A stretch of DNA of 64,000 nt, from NCBI RefSeq assembly GCF_000013005.1, contig NC_007722.1:1865501-1929500 (forward strand), read 5' to 3'. A program made the translations under genes and the position numbers. Below, piece by piece: positions 42,910 through 52,532 of this stretch (the first letter of the stretch is position 1; each line of letters opens with the position of its first letter). Below the pieces are notes generated by a model that was not told the origin of the DNA, made no database searches, and was given only the letters and a program-made list of their open reading frames with translations. This DNA is from Erythrobacter litoralis HTCC2594 (GTDB lineage Bacteria; Pseudomonadota; Alphaproteobacteria; Sphingomonadales; Sphingomonadaceae).

Positions 42910-44937
42910 ATGTCCGACACACTGACCTTTCCCAACCACGACGGGGTGACCGGCGGACCACCGACCATCGATGGCTTCTTCGATCCGGATTACATGATCA
43001 CCGGCGAGACGCCCGAAGGCGGCTACGTCAAGGGATCGCAATATGTGTTCGGCGATGGCGGTATCGCGCCGTTTGTGTTCAGAGGCATCAGGAACGCGGG
43101 GAACGGGCGCATCTGCATGGCCTTCATGCTCCGCCTGACCGGCGCTTTCGCGCAGGACAATCGCGTATTCATCGCGCTCAAGCCCATATTTTCTGGCACC
43201 GATGTGACCGAATACCGGATGATCGAGATCGCACCGGTCGACGACGGGATCGGTTCGGACGCCGGGAGCGGAACGGGTGCCAACGAAATCAAGACCAATA
43301 TCGATCCGGACAACCCGCCTGTCGGCGTCGATCTGGAGGTATTCTATCGCCGCGGAGTGGTGAACGCCGCGATCCCGTCAGGAATAGAGTGGGATGACAT
43401 CACGCCCACGAACACGACCGTTCGCGTCAGATCCTGGAAGCCATACAGCGGAGCGACCACGGAGCATGCATGGAGCGTCGAGATCGAACTGCCGACGACC
43501 GTTGCCGATGGCGGCACGGACTGGATCGACCTCGCCAATGATTTCGGCCTCTATTTCAGTGTGGTCGAAATCGTCCCGGTCGCGCCGGCCATGGCAACCG
43601 AATACGTGTTCCCAGCCGGTGCCGACGAGTTCCAATCGATGTTTACATTCGATCCCCAATTCGGTCATGGCCTGCTGCCACCTATCCCGGCCGGTGCAAT
43701 GCCGGGCATCAGCTTCGTAGGTGGGTGGCAGGGCGTAGGCCGCAGGCCCGCCGGAAGCACATCTACCACGCTCACCGGGTTGATCGAATCCCAAGTCAAC
43801 GGGATCGGCGACGATCAGGACAACGAACTGGTCGCCTTGCTGGAAAATACCGGTGCGAACGACGTGACCGGCGTGACGGCGGAATTCCGGCTGAAAAATT
43901 ACGGCCTGCCGCCTGGATCGCCGGCGAATTGGGACAAGCCCAACGGGCTCGCCCCCAACCCGACGGTACCGATGACCGTGCCGGTTACTGCCAGCCCGGC
44001 AGACCATGCCGCACTGGCCTCCGTCTGGCCAATCGCCGACGTGCCGACACCCGTCCCCACCGGACTGCACCAGTGCATGTGGGTGCAGCTCGACTCGGCG
44101 AGCACCGCTGCCTTCGGCCAGTCGAGCATGCGCAGGAACATGAACATCGAATCGTTCTCCGCAGTCGAACAGGAGGCGGAAGTCAGCGGCGAAGGATACG
44201 AGGAACCTGCCGACGGAAGCGATCATCACGATTTCTTTCTTCAGACATTCGCTCGCCGTATCGTCGTGCCCGAGCTCATCGAGAACGAAAAGGACGCGGA
44301 TGATGAAACCATGGGTCTCGCACGAAATGCCATTTTCGTAACTCGCCTGAAAGAACGCGAAGACGGGCGCGACGACAATGGCGAGATCATTCGCGACATG
44401 AGTTTTGCCACGAGGGCGCGCGCAAATGTCGGAAATGCGGCGCGACAGTTTCGCGATACCGTGATCCACATATGGATCACGCGCGGCTATCGCCTCACCG
44501 ACAGGACTGTGACAATCGGATCCAACACCTACCCGCTGCTGGACAACAGCTGTGGCCAGTTCGGCGTCGTTGGCGTTCATGACGGGATCAAGGATCCCTT
44601 CACCTGGCAGTTCAAGGGAAAGGGCCTCTCGCAATTCAAGAGCGGGCTCTATGCGCTCAAGGTCCCGCACAAAGGAACTACCCGGATCGGTTTCCGGTTG
44701 GAAGCAGACCCGGATGTGCGCCCCGGCGACAAGAGCGATCTCCCCCGCATCGAGAAGGTCAAGCCACTCGAGTCCTGGAAACCCGGAAACGTTGAAGGTT
44801 CAGGGCGTCCGGAAAAGCCCGGGACTGGCAACGGGAAGAAGGGCAAGGACAAGGGCGGCTGTCTCGGATTGCTGGTCGCGATGGCAGCGATACCGGCGGC
44901 CATCGTCGCTTCGCTGTTCGGCATCGACAAGGTCTGA
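42910..44937 (+). CDS. Large uncharacterised eCIS protein with C-terminal hydrophobic helix
   Basis: A 675-aa protein beginning MSDTLTFPNHDGVTGGPPTIDG behind GAGGAGA. The first 250 residues look like a carbohydrate-binding-type beta-sandwich (DGFFDPDYM, RICMAFMLRLTGAF, TTEHAWSVEIELP). The middle resembles a beta-rich linker. The C-terminus is a basic Lys/Gly segment followed by one hydrophobic helix (GGCLGLLVAMAAIPAAIVAS, residues 649-668). The helix could anchor the protein in a membrane or pack into the particle. No family is recognised. Being next to the TIG protein, it may be a second fibre or an anchoring subunit. Confidence 0.65.
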   Translation: MSDTLTFPNHDGVTGGPPTIDGFFDPDYMITGETPEGGYVKGSQYVFGDGGIAPFVFRGIRNAGNGRICMAFMLRLTGAFAQDNRVFIALKPIFSGTDVTEYRMIEIAPVDDGIGSDAGSGTGANEIKTNIDPDNPPVGVDLEVFYRRGVVNAAIPSGIEWDDITPTNTTVRVRSWKPYSGATTEHAWSVEIELPTTVADGGTDWIDLANDFGLYFSVVEIVPVAPAMATEYVFPAGADEFQSMFTFDPQFGHGLLPPIPAGAMPGISFVGGWQGVGRRPAGSTSTTLTGLIESQVNGIGDDQDNELVALLENTGANDVTGVTAEFRLKNYGLPPGSPANWDKPNGLAPNPTVPMTVPVTASPADHAALASVWPIADVPTPVPTGLHQCMWVQLDSASTAAFGQSSMRRNMNIESFSAVEQEAEVSGEGYEEPADGSDHHDFFLQTFARRIVVPELIENEKDADDETMGLARNAIFVTRLKEREDGRDDNGEIIRDMSFATRARANVGNAARQFRDTVIHIWITRGYRLTDRTVTIGSNTYPLLDNSCGQFGVVGVHDGIKDPFTWQFKGKGLSQFKSGLYALKVPHKGTTRIGFRLEADPDVRPGDKSDLPRIEKVKPLESWKPGNVEGSGRPEKPGTGNGKKGKDKGGCLGLLVAMAAIPAAIVASLFGIDKV

Positions 44938-44982
44938 TGCGGTGAGCGGTATCCGCCTGAAATCCCTGCGCGGTACGGATCT

Positions 44983-46797
44983 GTGAACCGCTCAGCTCCC
45001 ATCCTCCCCAACGCCGCGCTCGTCATCGATCGGGCGCGGCTGCGGGGTGTGGGGGAGCGGCGGCAGCTTGTGCGGGCCTTGTCGCACGGGCCGACCGAAG
45101 GGCTTGGCATGGCGCCCGGGGAAATCCTGCTGGTGCCGCATTTGTCGGTCCGGCAGCGCCTGGGGGCATACGGCACGAACAATGCCTTTGTGCGGGGCTT
45201 TTCGCAGGCCCTTCGTGAGAGCCTCGAAAAAGCGGCGCTCGATCCCTCGGGCGTCGTCGGCGAGGGGCAACCCGTTCGCTTCTCATCTCTTCCCCGGATG
45301 GCGGCGTGGCTGATCGGCAACCGCACCGCGGCGCGTCCCTACGAGCAGGGACTGTTCGCCGATGTGCCGGGCGTCAGCGACCTGCGGGGCTGGGTCCGGC
45401 GGGTGCTGCTGCCCGATGCGCCGAGCCTGACGCAATGCGCGGCGCTGCTGCTGCATCGACACCGGTTGGCTCCGTGGCTGGCGAGCATGGACACAGCAGA
45501 CCTCGTCGCCATGGAGCGGTCGCTGGGCGAGGCATTCGCCGTGCCGACAGGAAGTTTCGACCTCGCCGCACCGGGCATGGCCACGGAAGACGCGAGCCTA
45601 CCATGGCCTGTGCCTGTCGAATTGCGGATGGTGCCGTTGCTGCAAGCGCTGACAGACCATCTCGACACCCACCCGCTTCCGTCGGCTCATCGTGCCATGG
45701 GAGCCGGTCTGATCTGGTGCGCGACACCGCCTGCCCAGAGGAAAGGGGTGTCGCTGGACCGGTTTGTTGCGCGCGTAGCGGCGCTGACGGACGTTCCTGG
45801 CGAAACCACCGCCGCACAAATACCAAAGCAAGAAGATGCCGTCTTGGGCCGACCCGAAACGGCCACGCGCGCCGCCCCTCTCTCTAAGACCGGTCTCCCG
45901 CAGGCAGCGGAGGACGCTTCGATTGGCTCTCCAAAACCAGCGCCGGTGCTCAATACCCCGGGCGATCCTGCGATCTTGTCGGGAGAAACTACCGGGTGCG
46001 TGCAATCGGTGGCAGCCACACCATGGGCCCAGTTCGAGATTTCTCATCCCGACAACCACGGGGGCGCGTGGTCCAACGCACCGCAAACCGCGCTCGCCGA
46101 TCCGGAACTCGGCTTCCAGAGCCGCTTCTGCGGCATGTTCTACCTCGTCAACAGCCTACGGAGGATCGGTTTCACGAAGGACTTCGGACTTGCCCGATCT
46201 CCCGGCAGTGACCTCCCGCCCTTCGGCCTGATCGACCGACTGGGCGAGTGGTGGTTCGGGCCGGACTACCTGCGCTCGTCGATGCATCTTTGGGCGACGG
46301 CGAATGCAGCGCCGCTCTCCTTGCCGACACGCTTCACGCACCCCTCGCTGACCCGAGACGACACGCCGGATAGATCCGGCGGCATCGTCCGTGACGGCCG
46401 GCATATGGCGGTCTGGGCGGGACATGATTTTCCGTTGCTGGATTGGCCCGGATGCACCGGTCGGCGCCAGCTGATCGCGGCTGCCGGGGCTGGGACGCTC
46501 GACAGTGGACACATCCGCAAGGCGAGGGGCCGCCAGCGGCTGCCGCAATCGCCCGGTCTCCGCTGGATCGCGGCATTGGCCCGGTCGGTGGAAACCGATC
46601 TGGCGCAGCGCAGTGGCGATGAGGACCTGTCCTTTGCCGACCTGGCACTGGAAGGCGACGTTCGCATCGTCGACGGCGCCATTACGGTCCGTTTCGATCT
46701 GTCCGATCTCCCCTTCGCCATTCGCTTCGCCGGGCTGGACCGAGATCCGGGCTGGATCCCGCAGGAGGGGCGCTCGCTCGCCTTCATCTATCGATGA
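44983..46797 (+). CDS. Uncharacterised eCIS protein preceding the ATPase
   Basis: A 604-aa protein from a GTG at 44983; no strong ribosome-binding site is visible. It is built of an N-terminal alpha/beta region, a Pro/Ala/Thr-rich variable linker (about 265-345), and a conserved-looking C-terminal region with PELGFQSRFCGMFYLVNSLRRIGF, then GLIDRLGEWWFGPDY. This type of gene sits just before the AAA+ ATPase in several injection clusters, where Pvc14 (tape measure) stands in PVC, but it does not look like a tape measure. It overlaps the ATPase gene by four bases. Confidence 0.65.
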   Translation: MNRSAPILPNAALVIDRARLRGVGERRQLVRALSHGPTEGLGMAPGEILLVPHLSVRQRLGAYGTNNAFVRGFSQALRESLEKAALDPSGVVGEGQPVRFSSLPRMAAWLIGNRTAARPYEQGLFADVPGVSDLRGWVRRVLLPDAPSLTQCAALLLHRHRLAPWLASMDTADLVAMERSLGEAFAVPTGSFDLAAPGMATEDASLPWPVPVELRMVPLLQALTDHLDTHPLPSAHRAMGAGLIWCATPPAQRKGVSLDRFVARVAALTDVPGETTAAQIPKQEDAVLGRPETATRAAPLSKTGLPQAAEDASIGSPKPAPVLNTPGDPAILSGETTGCVQSVAATPWAQFEISHPDNHGGAWSNAPQTALADPELGFQSRFCGMFYLVNSLRRIGFTKDFGLARSPGSDLPPFGLIDRLGEWWFGPDYLRSSMHLWATANAAPLSLPTRFTHPSLTRDDTPDRSGGIVRDGRHMAVWAGHDFPLLDWPGCTGRRQLIAAAGAGTLDSGHIRKARGRQRLPQSPGLRWIAALARSVETDLAQRSGDEDLSFADLALEGDVRIVDGAITVRFDLSDLPFAIRFAGLDRDPGWIPQEGRSLAFIYR

Positions 46798-48770
46798 CCG
46801 CGCCGCGCCCCCTCCACGACCTGGCCGTCTGCGCCGAAGAGCAGTTCCGGCTGCATCTGCTCGGCCTCGTCGTCGACATGCTGCACCGCGAACGCCGCGA
46901 GGGCCGTCTGTTCGAATATCTCGACCAGTTTCCGTTCCTGCAAAGCTATGTCGACAGGATCGAGACGCTGTTCGGCAGCGATCTGCCCGCGCCGAAGGAT
47001 TGGCGCGCCGCCGTTCGTCACTGGCAGGGCGAAACCGAACTTCCGCTGGACCGATTGCACAAGGCGTGCCCCGGGCCGATTGCGGCTGCATCGCTGCTCC
47101 TGATCGCCGCCGTCGAGGAGGATCCGCGCCTGTCGCTGCTGGACGAGCCAGAAGGCGGTGCCCCGACCCTGGGCGGTATGACCGCGTTCTTGTGCGACAT
47201 GTTTCCCGATCACGGCACGGGAGATATCCGTGCGGTTCTGATGCGGATGGCCGAAGTCGGCGTGTTGCAGGTCGGCAGCCGCGATGCGCCGCGTATCCAG
47301 TGGAGCTTGCGGGTCTCGCCGGCGGCGTTCGAACTTGTCTCGGGCGCGCCCTGCCTTCGTGACCATTTCCGCCTTACCGCGACAGGCGATTTGCCTTCAC
47401 CCGAAGTGTGGGTTGCCCCCGGCCCTGACAGCGCGCGGCCCGAAGACCTCTCCAGGTTCCTGCAGTCGACCCGGGACAGCACGATCCTGCTCCGCAGCGA
47501 CAGCCACAACGGGCGCAAGACCTTCGTTCGCATGGCTGCGCAGGCTGTCGGCAAAGCGGTCCTGCATTGCCAGAGCGGTACGATGGCGGACCGCGATCTC
47601 TGGGCCGAAGCGAACCTCGTGGCCGCGCTGGCCGATGCACTGCTGCTGATCGAATGTGCGCCTGTCCCCGGCGAGCGGATCGTCGTCCCTGCCGCTCCCC
47701 TGAACGCTCCGCACTGCGCGCTGGTCACGACGCACGCGGCCAGCATCGACCATGGCCGGCGACCGGGCGCGCTCTACCCCATCGTCCTCGCGCGACCGGA
47801 TCAGGACGCCCGCAAGCGGCACTGGCGCAATGCCGGCTGGTCGCGACATGCGGCGAAGCTGGCCGACCGGCTGCTGACGTCGGGCCATATCTACCGGGTC
47901 GCTCGCGGTGCCGTGCGCGAACGGAAAGACCAGGCGCGCGAAGCCATCGATACCGCGCTGGCTTCGATCCGCGATCCGCGCCTCGAAACGACCGCGCACC
48001 GCATCGCGCTCGGAGACGAGCTCGACGATCTGGTCCTCGATCCAGCCGAGCGGGAAGAGGTCGATGCGCTCGCTCTGCGATGCCGCTTGCGCGAGCAGCT
48101 CCACAGTAGCAGCGAGGCAGGCGTCAAGGCGCTGCTGAGCGGAGCGAGCGGCACCGGCAAGACGCTCGCTGCCAAGCATCTCGCCCGCACCCTCTCCCGC
48201 CCGCTCTACCGGATCGATCTCGCCGCGACCGTCAACAAATATATCGGCGAGACCGAAAAGAACCTCGAGATGGCGCTGGCTGCTGCCGAGGAGCTCGATG
48301 TCGTATTGCTGCTCGACGAAGGCGACGCCTTGCTCGCCAAGCGTACCGATGTCGGCTCGGCGACCGATCGCTACGCCAATATGGAAACCAACTTCCTGCT
48401 CCAGCGGCTGGAGGATTTTCGCGGCATCATCCTGGTGACTACCAATGATGGCGAACGCATCGACAAGGCGTTCCGTCGCCGCATGGATGCGATTATCCCC
48501 TTCCGCCTGCCCGACCAGTTGCGCCGCCAGGAAATCCTGATGCGGCAGTTGGGCGAGCATGACCTCAGCCAGGCGATGATCGACGAAGTCGCCTGCCGCT
48601 GCAATTTCACCGGCGGACAGATTCACAACGTGGTGCTTCATGCCCGGCTGCTGGCGCTCGCTGCGAAGAGCGCCATCACCGACGCGCATATGGTCAAGGC
48701 GGTCGAACGCGAATACCGCAAGACCGGCGAACATTGCCCGCTGCGCCCCGCTCTGGCCGAGGTCGGCTAG
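46794..48770 (+). CDS. AAA+ ATPase of the injection system (Pvc15-like)
   Basis: A 658-aa ATPase. The Walker A GASGTGKT is at residues 450-457, the Walker B LLLDEGDAL has Asp508 and Glu509, and the sensor and arginine-finger region reads ILVTTNDGERIDKAFRRRMDAII. The N-terminal 400 residues hold wHTH-like and helical domains typical of Pvc15/Afp15. The protein is thought to act in particle assembly or in loading cargo into the tube, possibly unfolding it. The order ATPase then DUF4157 cargo is the usual one in these clusters. Confidence 0.92.
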   Translation: MTAPRPLHDLAVCAEEQFRLHLLGLVVDMLHRERREGRLFEYLDQFPFLQSYVDRIETLFGSDLPAPKDWRAAVRHWQGETELPLDRLHKACPGPIAAASLLLIAAVEEDPRLSLLDEPEGGAPTLGGMTAFLCDMFPDHGTGDIRAVLMRMAEVGVLQVGSRDAPRIQWSLRVSPAAFELVSGAPCLRDHFRLTATGDLPSPEVWVAPGPDSARPEDLSRFLQSTRDSTILLRSDSHNGRKTFVRMAAQAVGKAVLHCQSGTMADRDLWAEANLVAALADALLLIECAPVPGERIVVPAAPLNAPHCALVTTHAASIDHGRRPGALYPIVLARPDQDARKRHWRNAGWSRHAAKLADRLLTSGHIYRVARGAVRERKDQAREAIDTALASIRDPRLETTAHRIALGDELDDLVLDPAEREEVDALALRCRLREQLHSSSEAGVKALLSGASGTGKTLAAKHLARTLSRPLYRIDLAATVNKYIGETEKNLEMALAAAEELDVVLLLDEGDALLAKRTDVGSATDRYANMETNFLLQRLEDFRGIILVTTNDGERIDKAFRRRMDAIIPFRLPDQLRRQEILMRQLGEHDLSQAMIDEVACRCNFTGGQIHNVVLHARLLALAAKSAITDAHMVKAVEREYRKTGEHCPLRPALAEVG

Positions 48771-48773
48771 GCC

Positions 48774-51700
48774 GTGGCGCAGGCAGCCCGCAAACCGGCG
48801 GAACCGGCCGCCGCGCCGAAACGGGCCAAGCCACCACCCGTCCGCGCCAAGCCGAGCGTCCAGCGCAAGCCCAAACCCGAGAAAGACGAGGTCGAGGACC
48901 GCAAATCCGTCCTACTGGGCGGCGGGGTCCAGGCCAAACGCATGGCGCAGCGCACGGCGGCGAACGGGGAGGACAGCGCGCCCGACGTCCAGCGCAAGGC
49001 GGCAGAAGAGGAAACGCCCGCCGCCACTCCCAGTGTACAGGCCAAACCGTTCGTCCAGCGCATGACGCTGCTGGATGCGCAGATCGACGAAGCGAAGAAG
49101 CTCGCCGACGCGGGCACGGGCGTGAGAATCCAGAAGGCGGGCTTCGTCTCGTCGCCAGAGGATGCCAGCGAGCGAGAGGCCGACCGGGTGGCCGATGCCG
49201 TCGTCTCGTCTCCAGCTCCCAAGGCTGCGGTGGGCCGGGTCACGACAGGCGTGCAGCGCAAGGAAAGCGCGGACGATATCCTGCGCGCGGGCCAGTCCGG
49301 TGGCAGCGACATCGAAGTCGAAGCCCGGATCAAGGCCGCGGCCGTCGGTGGCAAGCCGATGTCGAAGAAAACGCGCGCCTTGCTCGAACCGCGCTTCGAT
49401 GCCGATTTCTCCGGCGTCCGTATCCATGACGATGCGCAGGCGGCCAGGCTCGCGACCCGCATCGGTGCGCGGGCCTTCGCTTACAGCAACCACATCTTCT
49501 TCAACGAAGGGCAGTATCAGCCGGACACGATCGCCGGGCGCCACTTGCTCGCGCACGAACTGACGCACACGATCCAGCAGAAGGCCGCTGTCCAGCGCAA
49601 GGGTGCGGGCGGCGCGGCAGGTGCGCAGATCGGCGAGTCGACAGGGCCGCAAGCAAGCCGCCTCGGCGTCAGCGATGCGCTCGATTTCTTCGCCGAGGCT
49701 GCCTACAACATTCCCGGCTTCAGGATGTTCACCATCCTGCTCGGCGTGAATCCGATCAACATGCGCGATGTCGAGCGAACCGCCGCCAACATCCTGCGCG
49801 CGATCGTCGAATTCCTTCCCGGCGGGCGGCTGATTACCGCCGTGCTCGACATGTACAACGTGTTCGAGGACGTCGGCGCGTGGGTCGAGGAGCAGATGGA
49901 CTCGCTCGGCATATCGGGAGCATCCATCAGGGCCTCGATCAACGAGTTCCTCGACAGCCTGAGCTGGAGCGACATCTTCGATCTTGACGGGGTCTGGGAA
50001 CGCGCCAAGCGGATCTTCACCGACCCGATCGACGGCATTTTGACTTTCATCGGCTCGCTCTTCGACAAGATCCTCGAATTCGTCCAGAAAGCCGTCCTCG
50101 CGCCGATCTCCGCCCTGATCGAGCCGACCGAAGGCTACGGCCTGCTCAAGCAGATCCTCGGCTACGACCCGATCACCGGCGAAGAAGTCGAGCGCGACAT
50201 CGGCGCGATCATCGGCGGCCTGCTCACCCTCGCAGGGCAGGAGGAGTTGTGGAACAATATCCAGGAAGCCAACGCGCTGGAGCGGATCGGCGAGTGGTTC
50301 TTCACCGCCATCGACAGCCTGATCGCACTGGTCGTTTCGATCCCCGACCGCTTCGTCGAAGCTTTCGAAACGATCGAAATCACCGAGTTCATGGACTTGC
50401 CGGGTGCCATCGCCAAGGTGCTCGGCGTGTTCGGCGGCATCGTGCTCGATTTCGGCGCGTGGATCCTCGACACCGTCTTCACCCTGCTGAAGATCATCGT
50501 TGAAGTCGTGGCACCGGCGGTCATCCCCTACCTTCAAAAAGCGGGCAAGGCGTTCGACACGATCATCAACGACCCGATCGGCTTCGTCGGCAATCTCGTT
50601 GCGGCAGCCAAGAAGGGCTTCCAGCTTTTCTTCCAGAATTTCATCCCGAACCTGCGCGGGGCGCTGATCCAGTGGCTGACCGGTGCGATGGCCGGGGCGA
50701 ATATCCATATCCCGCAGGCCTTTACGCTGCAGGAAATCCTCAAGTTCGTCCTCTCGGTGCTGGGCCTCACGTGGGAGAACGTCCGGCCCAAGCTGGTGCG
50801 GGTGTTGGGCGAGACCGCCGTGACCGCGCTGGAGACCGGCTTCGAACTGGTCACCACCCTCGTCACCGAAGGTCCCGCCGCCGCATGGCAGCAGATCGTC
50901 GAGATGATCGGCAATTTGCGCGACATGGTGATCGAACAGATCATCAGCTTCGTCACCGACAAGGTGATCGAGCAGGCGGTGATCAAGCTGGTCAGCTTCC
51001 TCAACCCGGCCGGTGCGCTGATCCAGGCCATCATCGCGATCTACAACACGGTGATGTTCTTCGTCGAACGCCTGACCCAGATCGCGCAGGTCGCCGGCGC
51101 CTTCATCGACAGCATCGCCGACATCGCCGAAGGCAAGATCGACGGCGCCGCCGCCAAGGTCGAACAGACGATGGTCGGCCTCCTCTCGCTCGTCATCAGC
51201 TTCCTCGCACGCCTGGTGGGCCTGGGGAATGTCGCGAGGGCGGTGACCGACCTGATCGAGAAGCTGCGTCGACCCATCGATCAGGCGATCGACAGGCTGA
51301 TCGACTGGATCGTGCGTCAGGCGCGGCGGTTTATGGGGGCGGTCAGAAGTGGTGTGGCACGGGTCGTCAGTTGGTGGCGTACCCGCAAGCCGCTGACATT
51401 GCCCAACGGGGATCGACACACGATATTTTTCGAAGGTAATGAGCGCGGCGCGAGATTGAAAATGGCGTCGGAAGAAAAACCGGTAGAAGATCATCTCACT
51501 GACGCACTAGCGGATGACGATCTGTCCAGCGCGGCAAAAGGCAGGGCCAGGATCGCTCTGAACTTCTTCACCCAGCATCTAGCGCCATTTTCCGGTACAA
51601 CCTTACCAGACCCGATGCCGGCCGCACTTCAGGCCAAGCGAGACGCATTACCCGACAGGATAAATGATTTCGCCGAACTGATCAGAGGGATCCCTGATCA

Positions 51701-52532
51701 GTCCGACGATGCGATGCCGAACGCAGCATTCGGCTGGAATGGTCCAGACGAAGCCACAGCGGAACTCCTCTCAAACCGGGGAAGTAGAGGTGGGCGCGAT
51801 GCACGCTCTGGCAACCCCGCTGGATGGCGTCTTTTGCAGCACAAAGGAGTTACAAATGACGGCGACCGCTGGGTGCGAATGCACATGATTTCCGCAGCCT
51901 ATGGCGGCCAAGATGTCGATGGGAACCTTATTCCAGCTCCAACGGCAGTCAACACCGGATCAATTGTGAGAGGCTTCGAAACGAGCGTGGAAGAAACTCT
52001 TTATGGCAGTGAAACTGCCGGTAATGTTCGGAGGCGCAATAGCCTGTTCAACATCGCACAACGTCGAGCCGTTATCTGGCTCAAGACCAAATCTAATGGC
52101 TATCATCCTGCAGTTGCGGTTCCAGCAGCCATATCGGACGACGGCAGCTACTTCGCCACCTCGGTAACCTTTACCGGAGGACTTCATTACAAGAACGGAG
52201 CGAATTGGGACAAGGATCCCCGAGCCCTCATCTCGGCCACCGCTCCAATCAAGCGACCGACCTTCCCGCGCACTTATCGACCCAACCTAAACACGATCGG
52301 ACGCAATACAATCACCGAACGAACCGGGATTTCCGATCGTTTCGCAATGGAAATCATTTCAGAGCGAGGCGGCACACCTGCGGCACGGCGACACGCCAAC
52401 GTTGCGGATTTCGCGAGTCGGATGACAGCCTACCGGATAGCAAACGGGCAACCAATCTCAGGAGCGTTTAACGGAATGATTGCTGCCGTCGGCGCTGCTT
52501 ATGGTGCAAAAAAGATCAAATGGAGAGGTTGA
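48774..52532 (+). CDS. DUF4157 (eCIS core) cargo protein with nuclease-like C-terminus
   Basis: A 1252-aa protein from GTG 48774. Residues 1-165 are basic, Pro/Lys-rich and hold repeated VQRK/VQAK motifs (29, 52, 72, 88, 160; again at 273). The eCIS core domain (about 195-275) includes FSGVRIHDD, AFAYSNHIFFNEGQYQP and the zincin motif HELTH (261-265). Residues 300-880 are long hydrophobic and amphipathic helices without a signal peptide. From about 880 base composition drops and a different module begins, with RMHMISAAYGG...GNLIP (His1037, Asn1051), matching the core of Endonuclea_NS_2-type nucleases. Likely an injected toxin, loaded by the upstream ATPase. Confidence 0.88.
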   Translation: MAQAARKPAEPAAAPKRAKPPPVRAKPSVQRKPKPEKDEVEDRKSVLLGGGVQAKRMAQRTAANGEDSAPDVQRKAAEEETPAATPSVQAKPFVQRMTLLDAQIDEAKKLADAGTGVRIQKAGFVSSPEDASEREADRVADAVVSSPAPKAAVGRVTTGVQRKESADDILRAGQSGGSDIEVEARIKAAAVGGKPMSKKTRALLEPRFDADFSGVRIHDDAQAARLATRIGARAFAYSNHIFFNEGQYQPDTIAGRHLLAHELTHTIQQKAAVQRKGAGGAAGAQIGESTGPQASRLGVSDALDFFAEAAYNIPGFRMFTILLGVNPINMRDVERTAANILRAIVEFLPGGRLITAVLDMYNVFEDVGAWVEEQMDSLGISGASIRASINEFLDSLSWSDIFDLDGVWERAKRIFTDPIDGILTFIGSLFDKILEFVQKAVLAPISALIEPTEGYGLLKQILGYDPITGEEVERDIGAIIGGLLTLAGQEELWNNIQEANALERIGEWFFTAIDSLIALVVSIPDRFVEAFETIEITEFMDLPGAIAKVLGVFGGIVLDFGAWILDTVFTLLKIIVEVVAPAVIPYLQKAGKAFDTIINDPIGFVGNLVAAAKKGFQLFFQNFIPNLRGALIQWLTGAMAGANIHIPQAFTLQEILKFVLSVLGLTWENVRPKLVRVLGETAVTALETGFELVTTLVTEGPAAAWQQIVEMIGNLRDMVIEQIISFVTDKVIEQAVIKLVSFLNPAGALIQAIIAIYNTVMFFVERLTQIAQVAGAFIDSIADIAEGKIDGAAAKVEQTMVGLLSLVISFLARLVGLGNVARAVTDLIEKLRRPIDQAIDRLIDWIVRQARRFMGAVRSGVARVVSWWRTRKPLTLPNGDRHTIFFEGNERGARLKMASEEKPVEDHLTDALADDDLSSAAKGRARIALNFFTQHLAPFSGTTLPDPMPAALQAKRDALPDRINDFAELIRGIPDQSDDAMPNAAFGWNGPDEATAELLSNRGSRGGRDARSGNPAGWRLLQHKGVTNDGDRWVRMHMISAAYGGQDVDGNLIPAPTAVNTGSIVRGFETSVEETLYGSETAGNVRRRNSLFNIAQRRAVIWLKTKSNGYHPAVAVPAAISDDGSYFATSVTFTGGLHYKNGANWDKDPRALISATAPIKRPTFPRTYRPNLNTIGRNTITERTGISDRFAMEIISERGGTPAARRHANVADFASRMTAYRIANGQPISGAFNGMIAAVGAAYGAKKIKWRG

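Noticed and set aside
48912-51494. 860-codon open frame on the minus strand
   Set aside because: It mirrors the cargo gene, has no domain, and is rich in Asp/His/Arg runs typical of antisense reading in GC-rich DNA.
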